NCBI RefSeq assembly: GCF_016859285.1
Contig: NC_053417.1
Span: 15,500,706-15,564,705, forward strand
Reading direction: 5' to 3'
Source: Xiphias gladius
Lineage: Eukaryota > Chordata > Actinopteri > Istiophoriformes > Xiphiidae
Length of the DNA: 64,000 bases
Shown here one piece after another: positions 37,593-50,526 of the stretch (its first letter is position 1; each line of letters starts with the position of its first letter). The notes under the pieces were generated by a model. That model was not told the origin of the DNA and ran no database searches. It was given only the letters and a program-made list of their open reading frames with translations. The translations under genes were made by a program, and so were the position numbers.

Positions 37593-39206
37593 GACCGGAA
37601 ATATATTGTTTTAAATGTATGAAAGCCTTGCTGCAGTACTATCTTCTGTCTTATAGCAGCTACAGTGTGTTGTGATGCTGTTTCTGCAGCCTCTGATATT
37701 TGCCAGCTTCCCATACTACAAAGATCCACCTTCCCCCCACTTAGGTTGGCTATATCCCAAACTACCATTCTTATATATTCATCTACATAATGCACAACTC
37801 TTTGTGTATTATATATAAAGTACATGTGTAAAATGATTTATTTGTGCCGTAAGGTCGTCCTCCGTGAGACAAAGGGCCGTCCGCACGCGCTGCTATTCCA
37901 TCGGCCACAGTGCGTGAGTTTGCAGATATCAAAAATGACATAGATATAGAACACTGGTTTGCAACATTTCCTCTGTAAATATTCTAAGCAAATCATAGAG
38001 TCCGCTCAAATTGTTTGTACGTATACAGTATGGGTCTAGTCAGGATGAGACTACATATAGATTAATGGCTTCCGCTGGTTTTACGTTTTCGGGAAAATGC
38101 TCTCCATGTACATTTACGCATCTGATTAAAAGGTGGTTTGGAGAATCATTTGAATTGAATGATTTTTAACATATATATTAGACGACATACTATCGTCTGA
38201 ATTTGAAATTTTATCTCCGTATATTAGGAGAAATGCAGGCGTAATGTTTTGATGTGCATCCTCTTACGCACCGACTAACAGCATTCATATACCCGTGTTT
38301 GTTTTAATGAAACGAATACGCAGTACATTAGTTCTGAAGTGACGCCAGGCTGATGCAAAGCATACCCAGTAAGTATACCAAGTATTTGCTGCCATATGAT
38401 AATAACAGAGACTATGAAATAATACTGGGGAGATCTTAAATTGCTTATGTTGAATTCGATCATCCAGAGGACATCATTCATAACAACTCCAATCTTTTTA
38501 GCCCATCAAACGCGCTGTTGACCATGAAAGGAGATAAACTAATGCCTTGTGTTTGTGTGTTGCCTTGTTAAATGGGCTAGAGGAGAATAATAGATGTAAA
38601 ATGCACCATGACGGTCTTGACTGTTCTGCAGTATCTCAACCATTATTGTGCAAAAAATCTTCAAGGTCAGCTATGCTACAGATATTTTCTAAAAACTTTA
38701 AAAGGCTTCAAGAAGCCTTGTCCATATTTCTGCTGTTGAAATTTAAACAGCAGCATTTATAATAACTTGATTGGGTTCAGTTATTTATATTTGTGGTTTT
38801 ATACGCATTTCAGCTTGTAAAAATGCGCAGAACAAACTTGCGAGGTGGAAGAGAGAACGAGAAAAAACAAACAGATATTACCCAGAACCCTGATTTTTTT
38901 TTTTTTTTTAAGAAACCAGCAGTAGATTTTCGTGTCGTTAACTGAGAAAGTACTATAAAGGGAAATTCGCAGCAGCGACAATCCGCATGATTTGTTACTA
39001 CAAATGTACACATTCTGACAAGTGGAAAACTGGTGTAAGCACCAAAACAACCCACAACAGTGAGCACAGCGTGAATGATGCCAACAAGGGTTTGTGTTTG
39101 CAGGTTAATTAGATGACTGCTGTGTAAAACGCTGGGATTTTTTGGAATGAATAATATGACAGTCTTGTCTTCGGTCGGTGGCAAACGGACATCTGAACAT
39201 GTAGTT

Positions 39207-39218
39207 TTAACTTGAACT
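39207..39218 (-). promoter_or_regulatory. DR0 half-site pair
   Basis: The + strand reads TTAACT-TGAACT-TC, matching the first two hexamers of the array at 13812. It lies 7 kb upstream of hoxc11a. Confidence 0.3.
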
Positions 39219-39662
39219 TCAAACCAGATGTATCTGTTGATGGCATGTATGGCTTTTCTGTGTAGCCCGTTTATTGGGGTATTTCTATCCTTTATTTTGC
39301 ATTCCCTTGAACGCCTTTACGCTTTCACGTCCAACAAACTACTAAACATTGCACTGCGTCTTTACCTGCCACCCCTCCCTCCTTCAGAATCTCCAAACGA
39401 CCACTGCAGAACAGCTCATTTGCACATATTTGAACTGTGTGCATTCTCATTTGGTAAAATTCACTTTATACGGAATATAAGAGGGGATTTAAAAAAAACA
39501 AAACAAAAAAAAAAAAACTGAAAAGAAATCTGTCGCCATTGCGGATATCCTCAAGATATTTGGATTGTAAAACAGGAGGAAATCTCAGTTGGCTTTGCAG
39601 GTCTTTACAATGGGTCTTTGACTGCTCCTGAGCACTTTTGACTTTGAGACTGGCTAAATCTG

Positions 39663-39674
39663 TTTATGGCGGCC
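39663..39674 (+). promoter_or_regulatory. YY1-like motif
   Basis: TTTATGGCGGCC matches the YY1 core ATGGCGGC. TTTATGG also resembles an Abd-B/Cdx-type homeodomain site, so the two could overlap. Confidence 0.35.
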
Positions 39675-42277
39675 TGTCTCCGCGTCCCAAAGGTCAGTGA
39701 GCTTCACAGTGCCCTTCGCAGAGAACTTGTGTGGCATGTGGTCTAGGTCCCCCGACACCCCTCTGCCGTTTATGGTACGAAGCTGGCCAGAGAAATAGAA
39801 AGCAATGTTATTCCCACTAAAGTGTGTGTGGAGTGTGTGGACGTGCGTGAATGTGTGAGTGAGAGTGCGGGTCTAGTGTGTGCCACGAAGGGGAGTGTTA
39901 ATATGATAGAGAAAGAGAGGATAGGCAGAATGCTTAACATGAAAGATCCATATCGTTTCAGTCCTTTCACAACTGTTCTATATTGATTTTGACATGATTT
40001 GGAATGAGTTCTCTCTGAGCTCTATTTTTCTGAAATGTACCATCTTATCAATTTGTTTTTCAATATAATGGCACGTCCAACAGGCCTTAATACGGAGCGT
40101 GACGGTTTCATTGCTGCCTTGAAATAAGCCGAATTCCTCTTAGACCGGTTGTCCCTGACGGAAAGGAAGAAAAACATCTTAGAATTTCAAAATGGATCGA
40201 TGTGGCGATCGCAAATCGGTAGCCAATCGTTTTCCTTTTGTTGTTCTTGTTGAGGCCGTTACAGCATCGTTGCCATGTGTCATTTTGTGATTTTGAAATC
40301 GCGAGGCAGCCTAGTAACGAAGTAAAGAATGCGCACGGCTTGTGCCAGCGCCTTTGGTGATATTTCGGCCAGTGATATTTACTCGGTATTGTTTAATCTC
40401 CGTTTTCCAATCGCATTTATCAGGGGTCGTTTCTCTCTTTTAGAATACATATAATATGTAGTGCGTTTTTCTTAAATGTTGGGCTTTCCTCTCCAGACCG
40501 ACGCTTGGGCCCTAACGCACTCACTGAAGGTCAAGTATGCAGCACAGAGCTGCACATCCGACGGTGCGTGCTCGAAGCTCTTACAGTTTTAGATGGACAA
40601 TTCGGTCACCTGTTTAAGTTCGCCCAGTATCGGTTCAATGTACACGCCGTGTAGCGTGGACCGTACGTTGTTTTCCTCTATGAATGTCAATATTTCATTT
40701 GCAGTTTCTCTGTGTGTTTAAAGCTCTGGGCTCAGAAGAAAAAGCTTGGGAAATCTGCAGCTCAGACGTCAAAGCAAACATTAACACTAAGTGTTTGAAC
40801 AGGCATTTCAAAGATATCTGAGTCTGTAGCCTAAAGCTCGGAGCCACTATTTCGGGTCCACATACTGAGCCACTTCTGTTCAAGGCCAAGGCAAACTAAG
40901 ATAACGCTTTTTGACTCCCGGTGCGAAAAAGAACCAACCAGTGCGCGCTCCGTTTCAATTGACGTAAATATTCAAAATATGTGCTGAATTAGCACTGATT
41001 CCAGTTACAGTAACAAATCGATTTTATGCAGTTTTTAGGCCCTTAGGGGAGGATTTCATTTTGTCACCTGATCGTCCCCCTGCATGCACATAGCCCAGAG
41101 CTTTTTGGGCCATGTGCCAAAGAAGTGTTAGGCCATTATAATGATTATTATAACGATTGAAGAAAAAGAGACAGAAATTATTCTTCCATCATTAACCATA
41201 ATGACAAGACTTTGGTCATAACTGACAAGATTTTACAAAAATAATGAAAAAAATACCATCAAATGAAACGCTTGTTTTCTAACGTTGACAAAATAATTTT
41301 CTGTATAATTACTGCACATGAGCCAGTTGTGTCAATTCATGATCAAAGTCAGTTTTTTATTATTTTGTTTTTGTCGCCAAACTAAGTACATTATTTGTTA
41401 ATCATCAAATTCCATGATGACTACTGAGTAATGCTTCGCATGTCCTGCCTGATTTTGTGTCGGCTTGTGCGTAAACAGTTTGTTTATGAGAGCTAGTCAA
41501 CGCTGAATTGTGTTCAAACACAGAAAGTGATTCAGATATTTTAGAAGATAAACTGTGCTGCTACTAGAGGTCTAATACAGGCCGCACCGAAAAATATCTT
41601 TTTAAATATATCGGCATGTGACAGGTCATAGCCTGTACACTACACATAAATGCTCTTTTTATTTTGACTTTTGTAACCGTGAAGCCAAGGGCCCCTCTGG
41701 CAAAATATCTCTCACTATCTTAATTTTAGCTCATTAAGAATTCGTTCAAACATAGATACACTCCAGTGCTGCCTATTCCTCTCCTCAAAGGACTTGCAGG
41801 TTTTTCCAGGATATCTAAATAACACATAGGAGCTGGAAGTAGCAGTAACTATTGGGCGATTTCTTGCGATGTGAAATCATTTAATACTTCTAATAAAAAA
41901 GTTAACACGTTGTTGTGAAAGCTTTATGTCCCAGTGGTTGAAAGAGAAATACACTCTGGAGATTGCTCTAAATGTAACGGCACACACATCCTTATCTTGT
42001 AGGTTATTGTTGTCACCACAAACGCTAGGTGCATTCACTGAGATCTCAGTTTAAAAAAAGAAAAAAGAAAGGGAAAAAAAAGGGGCCCTTTAGTGGTGTT
42101 GCTTGAAACTGTTCGCAGCTCATACAGCCAAGTTTAACTGCCCGACTTACATCCAATTAAACTTATCTAGGCCATGGGGGGACAGTAATATGATTACACG
42201 GGCTTCCCACATTTAGCCTTGACTCTAGCTAACTATGCAGAAGGGTCTCGGTGAACTGAACCCATTGTATGTGTGTC

Positions 42278-42280
<3 letters not shown>

Positions 42281-42341
<61 letters not shown>
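42281..42341. repeat. (GT)n microsatellite
   Basis: About 30 GT units. Confidence 0.93.
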
Positions 42342-42342
<1 letters not shown>

Positions 42343-45300
42343 TTAGTGTTGTTTCATTTGGCACAGGGTTCATCCACAAAGAGCCAAAACACTCTGTGAT
42401 ATTTAGCCACGCCATTTTTGAACTGAGTTTCTTCTTAACAAGAGAGTGACACCTAGGTCAACCATTGTAATTATGGTGCTAGGTAGCGATACATAGCTTA
42501 AATTCCTCAGACGCAGTTGTAGAGTTAGTGCTCCAAAAGTGATATTTAAGCCAAAAAATGGCTACAACACCTTCGCTCTGCAGGACCCAACAGAACATTT
42601 TGACTATTAAATAGAGTATTAGCACCTGCATTTACAATAGGCCTGTTGTTTATCATTGCATGAGTTCTTATAATACTCAATCGCATGGGCTGATAACTTA
42701 GATACAGACTCTTTTGTGTGCAAACTCTGCATATTCTTGGTCTACTCAATTGGTGCAACCAAATCAAACTTTTCCTGGGTCCTACTGCTAGCGGAATATC
42801 AGCTGCTGTGAGTCGTCTATCCAGGGAAATAAACACATGGTAAACCTTCTTCTTTGACTGATGGTCTGGGTGCACCAATGCGAGAATATCCCGTGTTGAG
42901 GCGGATATTGCCAAGTGATGGACGTTAACCGGTCATATTGCGCCACATTATGACAAATACTGCGATTTAAACCCAGCCAGGAGTACCATTTCCCATTCCT
43001 TTAAACGCCTCAATTCCACTTGTGTACAGTGTAATTTTCGTTTTCATTTGTCTTGATAAGCAGCCTCACCTTTTGGATTTCACCAGCGCATCGCTTATTC
43101 ATACCCTCACATTACTTCTTTTATACCGCGCTAATAGGCATCCTCGAAATGATAATGATGAGGAAATTATTTGATAGTATTGTTTTGGACTCTCTGCCCT
43201 GCTTCTATTATTGCCTGCTGAAAGAGAAATTTGCAGTTTTTTTATTTATTGCCACTACAGATGATATTATGATCAGAGCGATGCTGACATACGGACACAT
43301 TTGTAATCTCGTAATTCAATACACTTATTATAAACCAATTAAGGGGGCTTTTCCGTTTTTTGAAATTCAAATTCAAATTCAAGTCCGGAGTTTTATCTTT
43401 TAATTACACTGCACTGTTTATTTCATACTGCTAAAACAGTCAGTGACATTTTGATGTGCAAATTATTATTGTTGTTATACAACTGCACAACACTAAGGCT
43501 GCAGCATGTGTCGAGCATGTGTCCGTACAGGCCACAGGCCAATATGTTTACACAAATATCTCCATAGATGCGGTTGTTCATCTGCCAAGAATTCCATCAA
43601 TAACTGATGAGGCACAATTAAACGTACACATTCTTGTTTTTTCGTGCCGTTCCTCAATCTCTGTTGTTGTTGTTGTTAATTTGATTGAAAATGTTTGGCC
43701 TTGCAAAAAACACAAAAGGCAGTGTTCGAGGTTTTTACCTCCATTATTAGTGGTCTTCTCATACGTGGACGGCTGAACCCAAGGTGCAGAAAATGCGTTG
43801 TGTTGTTCGGTGTAAACATTCGGCCACTGGTGGGTTTTTGGGTGTTTTTTTTTTAAGTTGCAGAATATAGTTGCTGAAATCCAAATTCCTCTCATTCTCA
43901 ACGTTTATGGTTTTCTATAGAACAAAGGGATTTAGCGTTACTACAGCCATTCGGGGTTTTATGGTGGACGTAGAGAGGATTTTAGTGGTCAAATTCAAGT
44001 GCTGTGTCTGGACAGCTGTCTGCTTTCTTTGTACTTGGATGCAGGATGCATCATGTGAGACAGCCTTTTGTCTGGCGCGGTAATAAACAAGCTAATGCCA
44101 ATGCCACCTTCCTCACAAACAGGCCTGCACTGCACTCTCATTTCCAATGCTGAGTTCTGCTTATGTTGCTCCCCCCCCCCTGCTGTTGAGGAGCACCAAA
44201 AACACTAACTTTGTTTTCCATTATTTTTAAACAACACAGGTGTTGTGTTAAGTGACTGTAATAGAACGATAGTGTTATTGGAATATTGGATAATAATTCA
44301 AGAGTGCATTGCAACATTTAGGAAGTAGCCTATAATCATAAACAATGGCCCATCATATTAATTTCACCTTGTGATAGTATCAGTTAGTCTATAAAGAGCC
44401 GAAGATGGCCCTCAACAGAACAATTAAAAGTTTACAATGACGCAGGAAAGAACACGCAGGCGCATCTTTTCTCCAAACCATTCATTTTATTACATTTTAT
44501 TAAAAATAATAATAATAATTAAAAAAAAAAAAGAGAGAGGTGTCTGGCGACGTGTCTCTCTTCTTTAACCGTCACCCACAGATAAATGTCGACATTCTGG
44601 TTGAAAATAAAATGATCACAGCTGCTTGGAAAATCAGCTGGGACTTATTTAATTTCCGAGCTAAAAGTCGGATACATTCATACCGCCTGGTCAATAGGCC
44701 CGGTCTGAGTGGCCTATAAGTAGCCGTTTACAAGATGACTAATTGTTGCTCCGCTTTGGAGGTTATAGAAAAACTGTTGCAACCCGAAACATTTTATTTC
44801 ATCGACTAGTGAGTCCAAGGAGACATTATATCCCAACATATCAGTTTGAGTGTTTTACAAAGAGGTCTCACACACTGCTGGGATAGGTGTTGCCAACCAC
44901 CACTGCAAACTGGAATAATGCTGACCCCATCAATTTGAGGGGAATTATTACGTTTTTCTCAGTTTGTGTGTTCGTATTCAGGGCACATTTTCCCACTGGG
45001 GGAGATGCACAGTCCCAGAGCTTCACTGGTAGTAAGTCCTGCAGGAACTCCAGGACTTTGGGTCTTGAATTGCGCAGTCGTCCTGCATGGACTCTGTCAT
45101 GATCCAAAGTCAAAGGTAATAATGAGAGTGGCCCGAATGCTTCAGCTTGCTCAGTTAACGTGTGCTGTGTAGGCTATTCTACATTGCCTCACCGCTGGTT
45201 CAACTTCGCTTTACAGCATAATTATAGTCGTCCACCACTGCTCCAGTGTAGCGAGGTTTTTTCATCTGGGGAAAGAGGAAAAAAAAAAAAAAAAAACTAA

Positions 45301-46079
45301 ATGAAATGGATGACGAATTAATATGTTGCATAATTTTAAATAGATGAGCCCGGCTCATCCACACCTCTGTTTAATAATCATGTGTGCAGCAGATTTATGT
45401 AAAGGAGACCAAGAGAACCAATATAACCCTCATGAAAAGATCTCCTGCATATTCAAAGATCACAGTGCAAAATGTCTTGGGGAGTCTCAGAGACTTGTAG
45501 AGCACGAGTCATTCACTCTTACACTTTTTATAAATGGCGAAACGGTGCCCGAGCTCATGGGATTGCTTTTTAAACTGATTTATATCTTATTGGGCATAAT
45601 TTACTTTCTTAATGCAGATTTTGCACTGTATGCAGCAGTGTCAGCGATAGTAAGTCCTCATTCTGTGATTAAGATATGAACATTAGCAGTAGTCCACTAG
45701 TATTCTTAATAATAATAATATCAATAATATGAATCCTATTCATATGAATAACGTTAGTAGTAACAGTAACAATATTAATAAGGATAATCTTACCTGTAAC
45801 ACTCCATAACACTATGAAATGCATGCCACCGGGTGCACTCTGCAGTTTGTGCTATGCCTGTTTAAGGATCTGGAGCTGTTTAGCTAGCCTACCACCAGCC
45901 CCATAAACATAAACACGCACAGCACATATCTCTCTAATTGTCATAAGCCAGCAAATAAGTATCAGTAACTGGGTTTCTTATTGCGCCCGTGGTGTTTGAA
46001 AATTATTCGTTTGAACCTCCTCGATCTCACCTAAAGCCAACCACTCCTACACATCCAACTCTTCCAAATTGATATATGA

Positions 46080-46217
46080 CAATATCTACTTTCGATCACG
46101 TGTCTGCGGGGCGACTTAGACGGATTGCGCGTCATCTCGCCTTCCCAAATTTTCCCCTTCTGCTGCAGCTCGTATCCAAAACATCTATCTATAGTACGGA
46201 GTACGAGAGAGAGAAAG
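46080..46217 (+). promoter_or_regulatory. hoxc11a proximal promoter and leader
   Basis: An E-box CACGTG at 46097-46102 lies 116 bp from the start codon. The leader ends in AGAGAGAGAAAG before the ATG. No clear CCAAT or TATA box was seen. Confidence 0.42.
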
Positions 46218-46784
46218 ATGTTTAACTCGGTGAATCTGGGCAACTTCTGCTCCCAGACGCGCAAAGACCGGACATCCGAGTTTGGGGACAGGACGGGCTG
46301 CGCGTCCAACATCTACCTCCCCAGCTGCACCTACTACGTCCCCGAGTTTTCTGCCGTCTCCTCGTTTCTTCCACAGGCCCCGTCCCGGCAAATCAGCTAC
46401 CCTTATTCCACAAATCTGTCTCAAGTACAGCCGGTACGGGAAGTTTCCTACGGCTTAGACCCTGCTAGTAAATGGCACCACAGAGGCAATTATGCATCGT
46501 GCTACTCGGGAGAGGATCTGGTGCATAGGGACTGTCTTCCACCATCCACCATGACAGAAATGCTCATGAAGAACGAGAGTGTGTACAGCCACCACCATCA
46601 CCATCACACCCACCCGGGCTCCAATCACCCCTCCACAGGTTTTTACTCCGGCGTGGGGAAAAACAACGTCCTCCCGCAAGGTTTCGATCGCTTTTTCGAG
46701 ACCGCGTACTGCAGCAGCACGGACAATCAGTCAGACAATTGTTTACAAAAGGGCGAGGGGGGAAAGCTGGAAAGCGACTCCCAG

Positions 46785-46821
<37 letters not shown>

Positions 46822-46956
46822 CCACAGCCTCTGTACCCGGAGCCCCGGAGCAGGAAAAAGATCCAGAAGATGAGGAGGAACATACAAATTCAGGCTCGTG
46901 TACGTCTTCCTCCGCAACAACCAAGGACGGCAACGCCAGCAAGAGCAGCCACTCGA
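46218..46956 (+). CDS. hoxc11a: hoxc11a exon 1
   Basis: Residues 1-246 of a predicted 323-residue Hoxc11a, a posterior homeodomain transcription factor. The start [18 protein letters not shown] and the following block ([37 protein letters not shown]) are the conserved Hox11 N-terminal domain. Upstream in-frame codons are not used because they lack a family match. Six consecutive His lie at 125-130 and thirteen Gln at 189-201 (12 CAG, 1 CAA), followed by an acidic EKDPEDEEE stretch. The exon must end with one base over, which selects the donor CTCGA|GTAGGT at 46956/46957. The adjacent GTATAC at 46961 would shift the frame. The Gln tract makes the protein longer than the roughly 300 residues I recall for relatives. 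Confidence 0.95.
46782..46820 (+). repeat. hoxc11a: In-frame CAG repeat (polyGln) in hoxc11a
   Basis: Thirteen glutamine codons, interrupted once by CAA. It is a coding microsatellite that may vary in length. Confidence 0.95.
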
Positions 46957-47387
46957 GTAGGTATACCGAAGCTGTAAAATGGGGGAAGGTTAAGGGGACT
47001 AGCCCGGTGTTTTGTCGGTCAGATTTTATGTGGAGTTTTATAAGCATTCAAAGGATTTTATTATAACCCTACAAAGCTCTTTCTTGCAACGAGAAGAATT
47101 TTTACGATGGGAAAGCGCTTTGAAAAAAGGGGGATGTTATACACAGACGCCTCTATGGTGAGAGTCTGTGAAATTTTTAAGAGAGAGCTATTGTGACAAA
47201 TGTTAACTTTGATCGTGAACTTGCGTTGGGCATTTTAAGGGATTTTGTCGTTGGGCTGCCGAGAGTAAAAATCAATTGGGCAGAACATTGCTTTTGGCGT
47301 CTTGTGAATTTTCTTTTAGCGCTGGGTTAGCCCGCAAAAAGGCATGCTGCATAGAGTATTACACACTTTACGGTTAGATGCGTTCCC

Positions 47388-47437
<50 letters not shown>
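47388..47437. repeat. (TATC)n microsatellite
   Basis: About 12 tetranucleotide units in hoxc11a intron 1. Confidence 0.93.
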
Positions 47438-47831
47438 AGATTAGAACCGTTTCCTCCATTAACAAGCAGACACTAAACGAATTAGGGGCAGAGAATCGAG
47501 TGTCTTGCTTCGTCCATATATGAGGAGAGTGCATGGGTCTGCAAATCGTGCTGTTTCCTCAGTAGCCGCTGGAAAAAAAAAAAAAGCCTAAATCCTTATC
47601 GATGTAGGGTTCCTTTTACATTTCACCTGTCCACTAATTATTTGCATGCAAGCGGACATAATGTTAACTCGAGTGACCAGCATGGAGTACAATTCTGCTG
47701 GATTTTTAGGTGCTGGAGTGGTTATTTTTGCAGCCCATATGTCCTATTTATGTTTAGCCTCGTGCACACACTGTATTAGCCCAGGCAGGCTGTAGATAGA
47801 AGCTAACTGGGGCTGATGCTCGCGCCCCTTC

Positions 47832-47832
<1 letters not shown>

Positions 47833-47871
<39 letters not shown>
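47833..47871. repeat. (CA)n microsatellite
   Basis: About 19 CA units followed by an A-rich run, in hoxc11a intron 1. Confidence 0.92.
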
Positions 47872-47875
<4 letters not shown>

Positions 47876-48392
47876 AACAATTAAAAAAAAGTCTATTTCC
47901 CTGCTCAGCTGTTTGGTAATAAGTTTTAGGGCCACAGAGGTCTTCGTTGGCCATTGCAAACATAGGCAATGCATTTGAAGTCTCTGCCAAAAGATTGTGT
48001 AAACTGTTAGTTTAGCTCCAGAGGAATGTGACGCACATAATGCAATGAAATACTTTTGTTGTTGTATATTTATAGCAGATAAACACGTAGTTAGAAGCGG
48101 TAAGTTGATATTATTTACTCGAAGCGAATCGGATATTTAACACTCTTTATGGCCGGGTTTATCTGATAGCCTTAGTTACTCTGCTTGATGAATGTTGACT
48201 GAAATGTTTTCATTGCTAACTGACTCAATGAAACAGTTCTTAGCAGTCAGTCTCTGGCGAGTCAGTCGCCACCTCGGCACTAAAGCCTCTCTTTGTCCAT
48301 TTTTGAATATATTGTTGTTGTGAATTCATCTGACGTGATCTCTCTTTCCAGTGACACTCTGACTTTGCTCTTGCCTTTTATTTTGTCCCCAG

Positions 48393-48625
48393 GCACTCCT
48401 CGCACAAGGAAGAAGAGGTGTCCATATTCCAAGTTTCAGATTCGGGAGCTGGAGCGGGAGTTCTTCTTCAACGTTTACATCAACAAAGAGAAGAGGCTCC
48501 AGCTATCCCGAATGTTGAACCTCACCGACCGCCAGGTCAAAATCTGGTTTCAGAATAGAAGAATGAAAGAGAAGAAGCTGAGCAGGGATCGCCTGCAGTA
48601 CTTCTCTGGAAACCCCCTATTGTGA
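48393..48625 (+). CDS. hoxc11a: hoxc11a exon 2 (homeodomain)
   Basis: The acceptor CCCCAG|GCACT joins as Ser247 (A+GC). The homeodomain covers residues 251-310: [10 protein letters not shown], Hox11-type [20 protein letters not shown], then [14 protein letters not shown] and helix 3 [16 protein letters not shown], with W48, F49, N51 and R53 intact. The tail [13 protein letters not shown] is the group-11 C-terminus, then TGA. No PBX hexapeptide was seen upstream of the homeodomain. Confidence 0.97.
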
Positions 48626-49086
48626 GCAGGAGCAGAAAGTGTCACAGTCTTGGTCAGTGACATTAAGGCCTACTCTTATCTCATTGAATTGTAAGCGTGG
48701 GCATAACCATTTTCTAAAGGAGCCCATATCACCAACAGTGCAATGTTAAAGTGGACAGTTGGAGTAACAAGCCTGCATGGGATAAAGTCGCCATTTCGTA
48801 TTGCCCTACGGGCGGCGTTGAACTTCTAGCTGATCATGGTTAGAATCATCATTTATATGCTGTTCTTGAATATGTCACTCTATTTATCACGGTTCTCCAT
48901 TGTGTTTATTCTATTGTTCATATAGACATATTTGTTAATAATATCAAATGTAACAAACAGTTGGAATCCTTATTGCGCAGACAACCTTTAGCTCTCTCCC
49001 TTCCCTCTGGTCTATGTATATAGCATATCATTATCTAATTATTTCTCGGCCAGAGTATGAACAAGTTATGGCAAATCTCCAGGCTG

Positions 49087-49117
<31 letters not shown>

Positions 49118-49400
49118 CGCCAGCGAGAACTGTGACGTCCAATCTGTGAAAGTATACCCCTTGTACAGAGTAGCCTATGCAATGTGCATTCGTGACTGTA
49201 AATAGGCGTATGTTAAATTTCCTTTCCTCCATCCCTGCTGCTATTTTTCATTACAGTGCCCCCACAACTTGAACAGCTTTAACGCCAACACTCGTTAAAT
49301 TATTTGCTTAAAACATTGGTGCTTTGGATTCCAGAGAGGAGGTACAGATTGTCGACCTGTGTATCGTTAATATAATACCTATGAAATAAACAGAAACGTA
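48626..49400 (+). other. hoxc11a: hoxc11a 3' UTR (probable)
   Basis: A T29 run at 49089-49117 and a poly(A) signal AATAAA at 49385-49390 suggest an end shortly after 49400. Confidence 0.5.
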
Positions 49401-50461
49401 TAGGCAAAACACGACGGCTTTGTGCTTTTTGTGCTGTGATTATCACCATTATCCTTACCGGTGATGATATGTGTTTATTCTTGGTCAGGCGCAGTGTTTA
49501 CTGCCCGCGCTTTATCGTGACTCCGAGCCCTTTGGAAATAGCAACTCCTCTTAAATGTGTGTAAAACCCAAAACTGCTGGCCCTGCATACATTGCACGCG
49601 CACACTCTGAAATCGTGTTAATGGCCAGTGCGTGAGGATACACACATTTGCCGTGGTAGATTTGGTGGCTGGTTGTGAAACTGAGGAGTGGCTGGTGTCG
49701 GCGGGCCTGCACTTGTCAGAATTTAGGATAAATTCAGGTTACACCATCACCACTGAAAGATCGTGTTTGAATTTTAGCAAGCTGTTAAAGGGAGATAGAG
49801 CCCAGATCTTAGAAATGTAGGCAAAGAGAGTGGAATGATAACCTCTTTTAGTGCCCACTAAATGGAATCGCCACTCTTGTAGTCTAGACACTGCTATAAA
49901 GACAGAGGCACTAAATGGCAATTTTTTTTTTTTTTTTTCCTTTTAATTGCACCGTCTGTTCGGGGGGGAATGGCGTTCACTTCCGCAGTAAACAGTAAAC
50001 AAGCAAGACTGGATGTCCGAAGGGGGAAAAACAGTTGCCAAGAGGTTTCGACATGAACTCGGTCCGTGTAGTCTACAACGTCAAATCCAAACCCCTACCC
50101 CTCTGCACGCAACTGCCATGTCTACCATTCTTCTAATCTGAAAATGGGAAAACCGCAGTAAATCCAGTCTTTTCCACAGTAGGAATTTTTACCTCAAGTA
50201 AGTTTAATTTTTATACATACATATATTTTCAACCATTTGGCCTATGAAAGATCTCGTGAAATTCAATTTTTTTTTTTGCTGCCGAGTTACAGCCAGATAT
50301 TTAAAATAATGTTCTAATTGTTTGAGCTGACCCCGATCCTCAGCCTATTTCAACCCATTAGTTATGAATAAATAATTTCTGACTGATGGGTCATGTGTTA
50401 GGAGTTATAGCGAGAGATATCTAGGGGAAAGGGAATCATAATTGGCATGCTCTTTTTTTTC

Positions 50462-50464
<3 letters not shown>

Positions 50465-50524
<60 letters not shown>
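50465..50524. repeat. (GT)n microsatellite
   Basis: About 30 GT units. Confidence 0.93.

Positions 50525-50526
<2 letters not shown>

Larger units (their letters stand above)
36360..46075. other. hoxc12a-hoxc11a intergenic region
   Basis: About 10 kb without a recognised gene or transposon. It contains YY1-like motifs (36627, 36677, 39663), a compound CA/TA/TG repeat (37401-37592), a (GT)n tract (42281-42341), a C10 run near 44171 and an A18 run near 45280. In mammals the lncRNA HOTAIR lies in this interval. I see nothing that resembles it and its sequence is not expected to be conserved in fish. Confidence 0.5.
46957..48392 (+). other. hoxc11a: hoxc11a intron 1
   Basis: A 1436-bp intron with a (TATC)n tract at 47388-47437 and a (CA)n tract at 47833-47871. 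The acceptor is TTGTCCCCAG. Confidence 0.88.

Noticed and set aside
36360-46075. HOTAIR-like lncRNA between hoxc12a and hoxc11a
   Set aside because: No recognisable similarity, and the lncRNA is not expected to be conserved in fish at sequence level.
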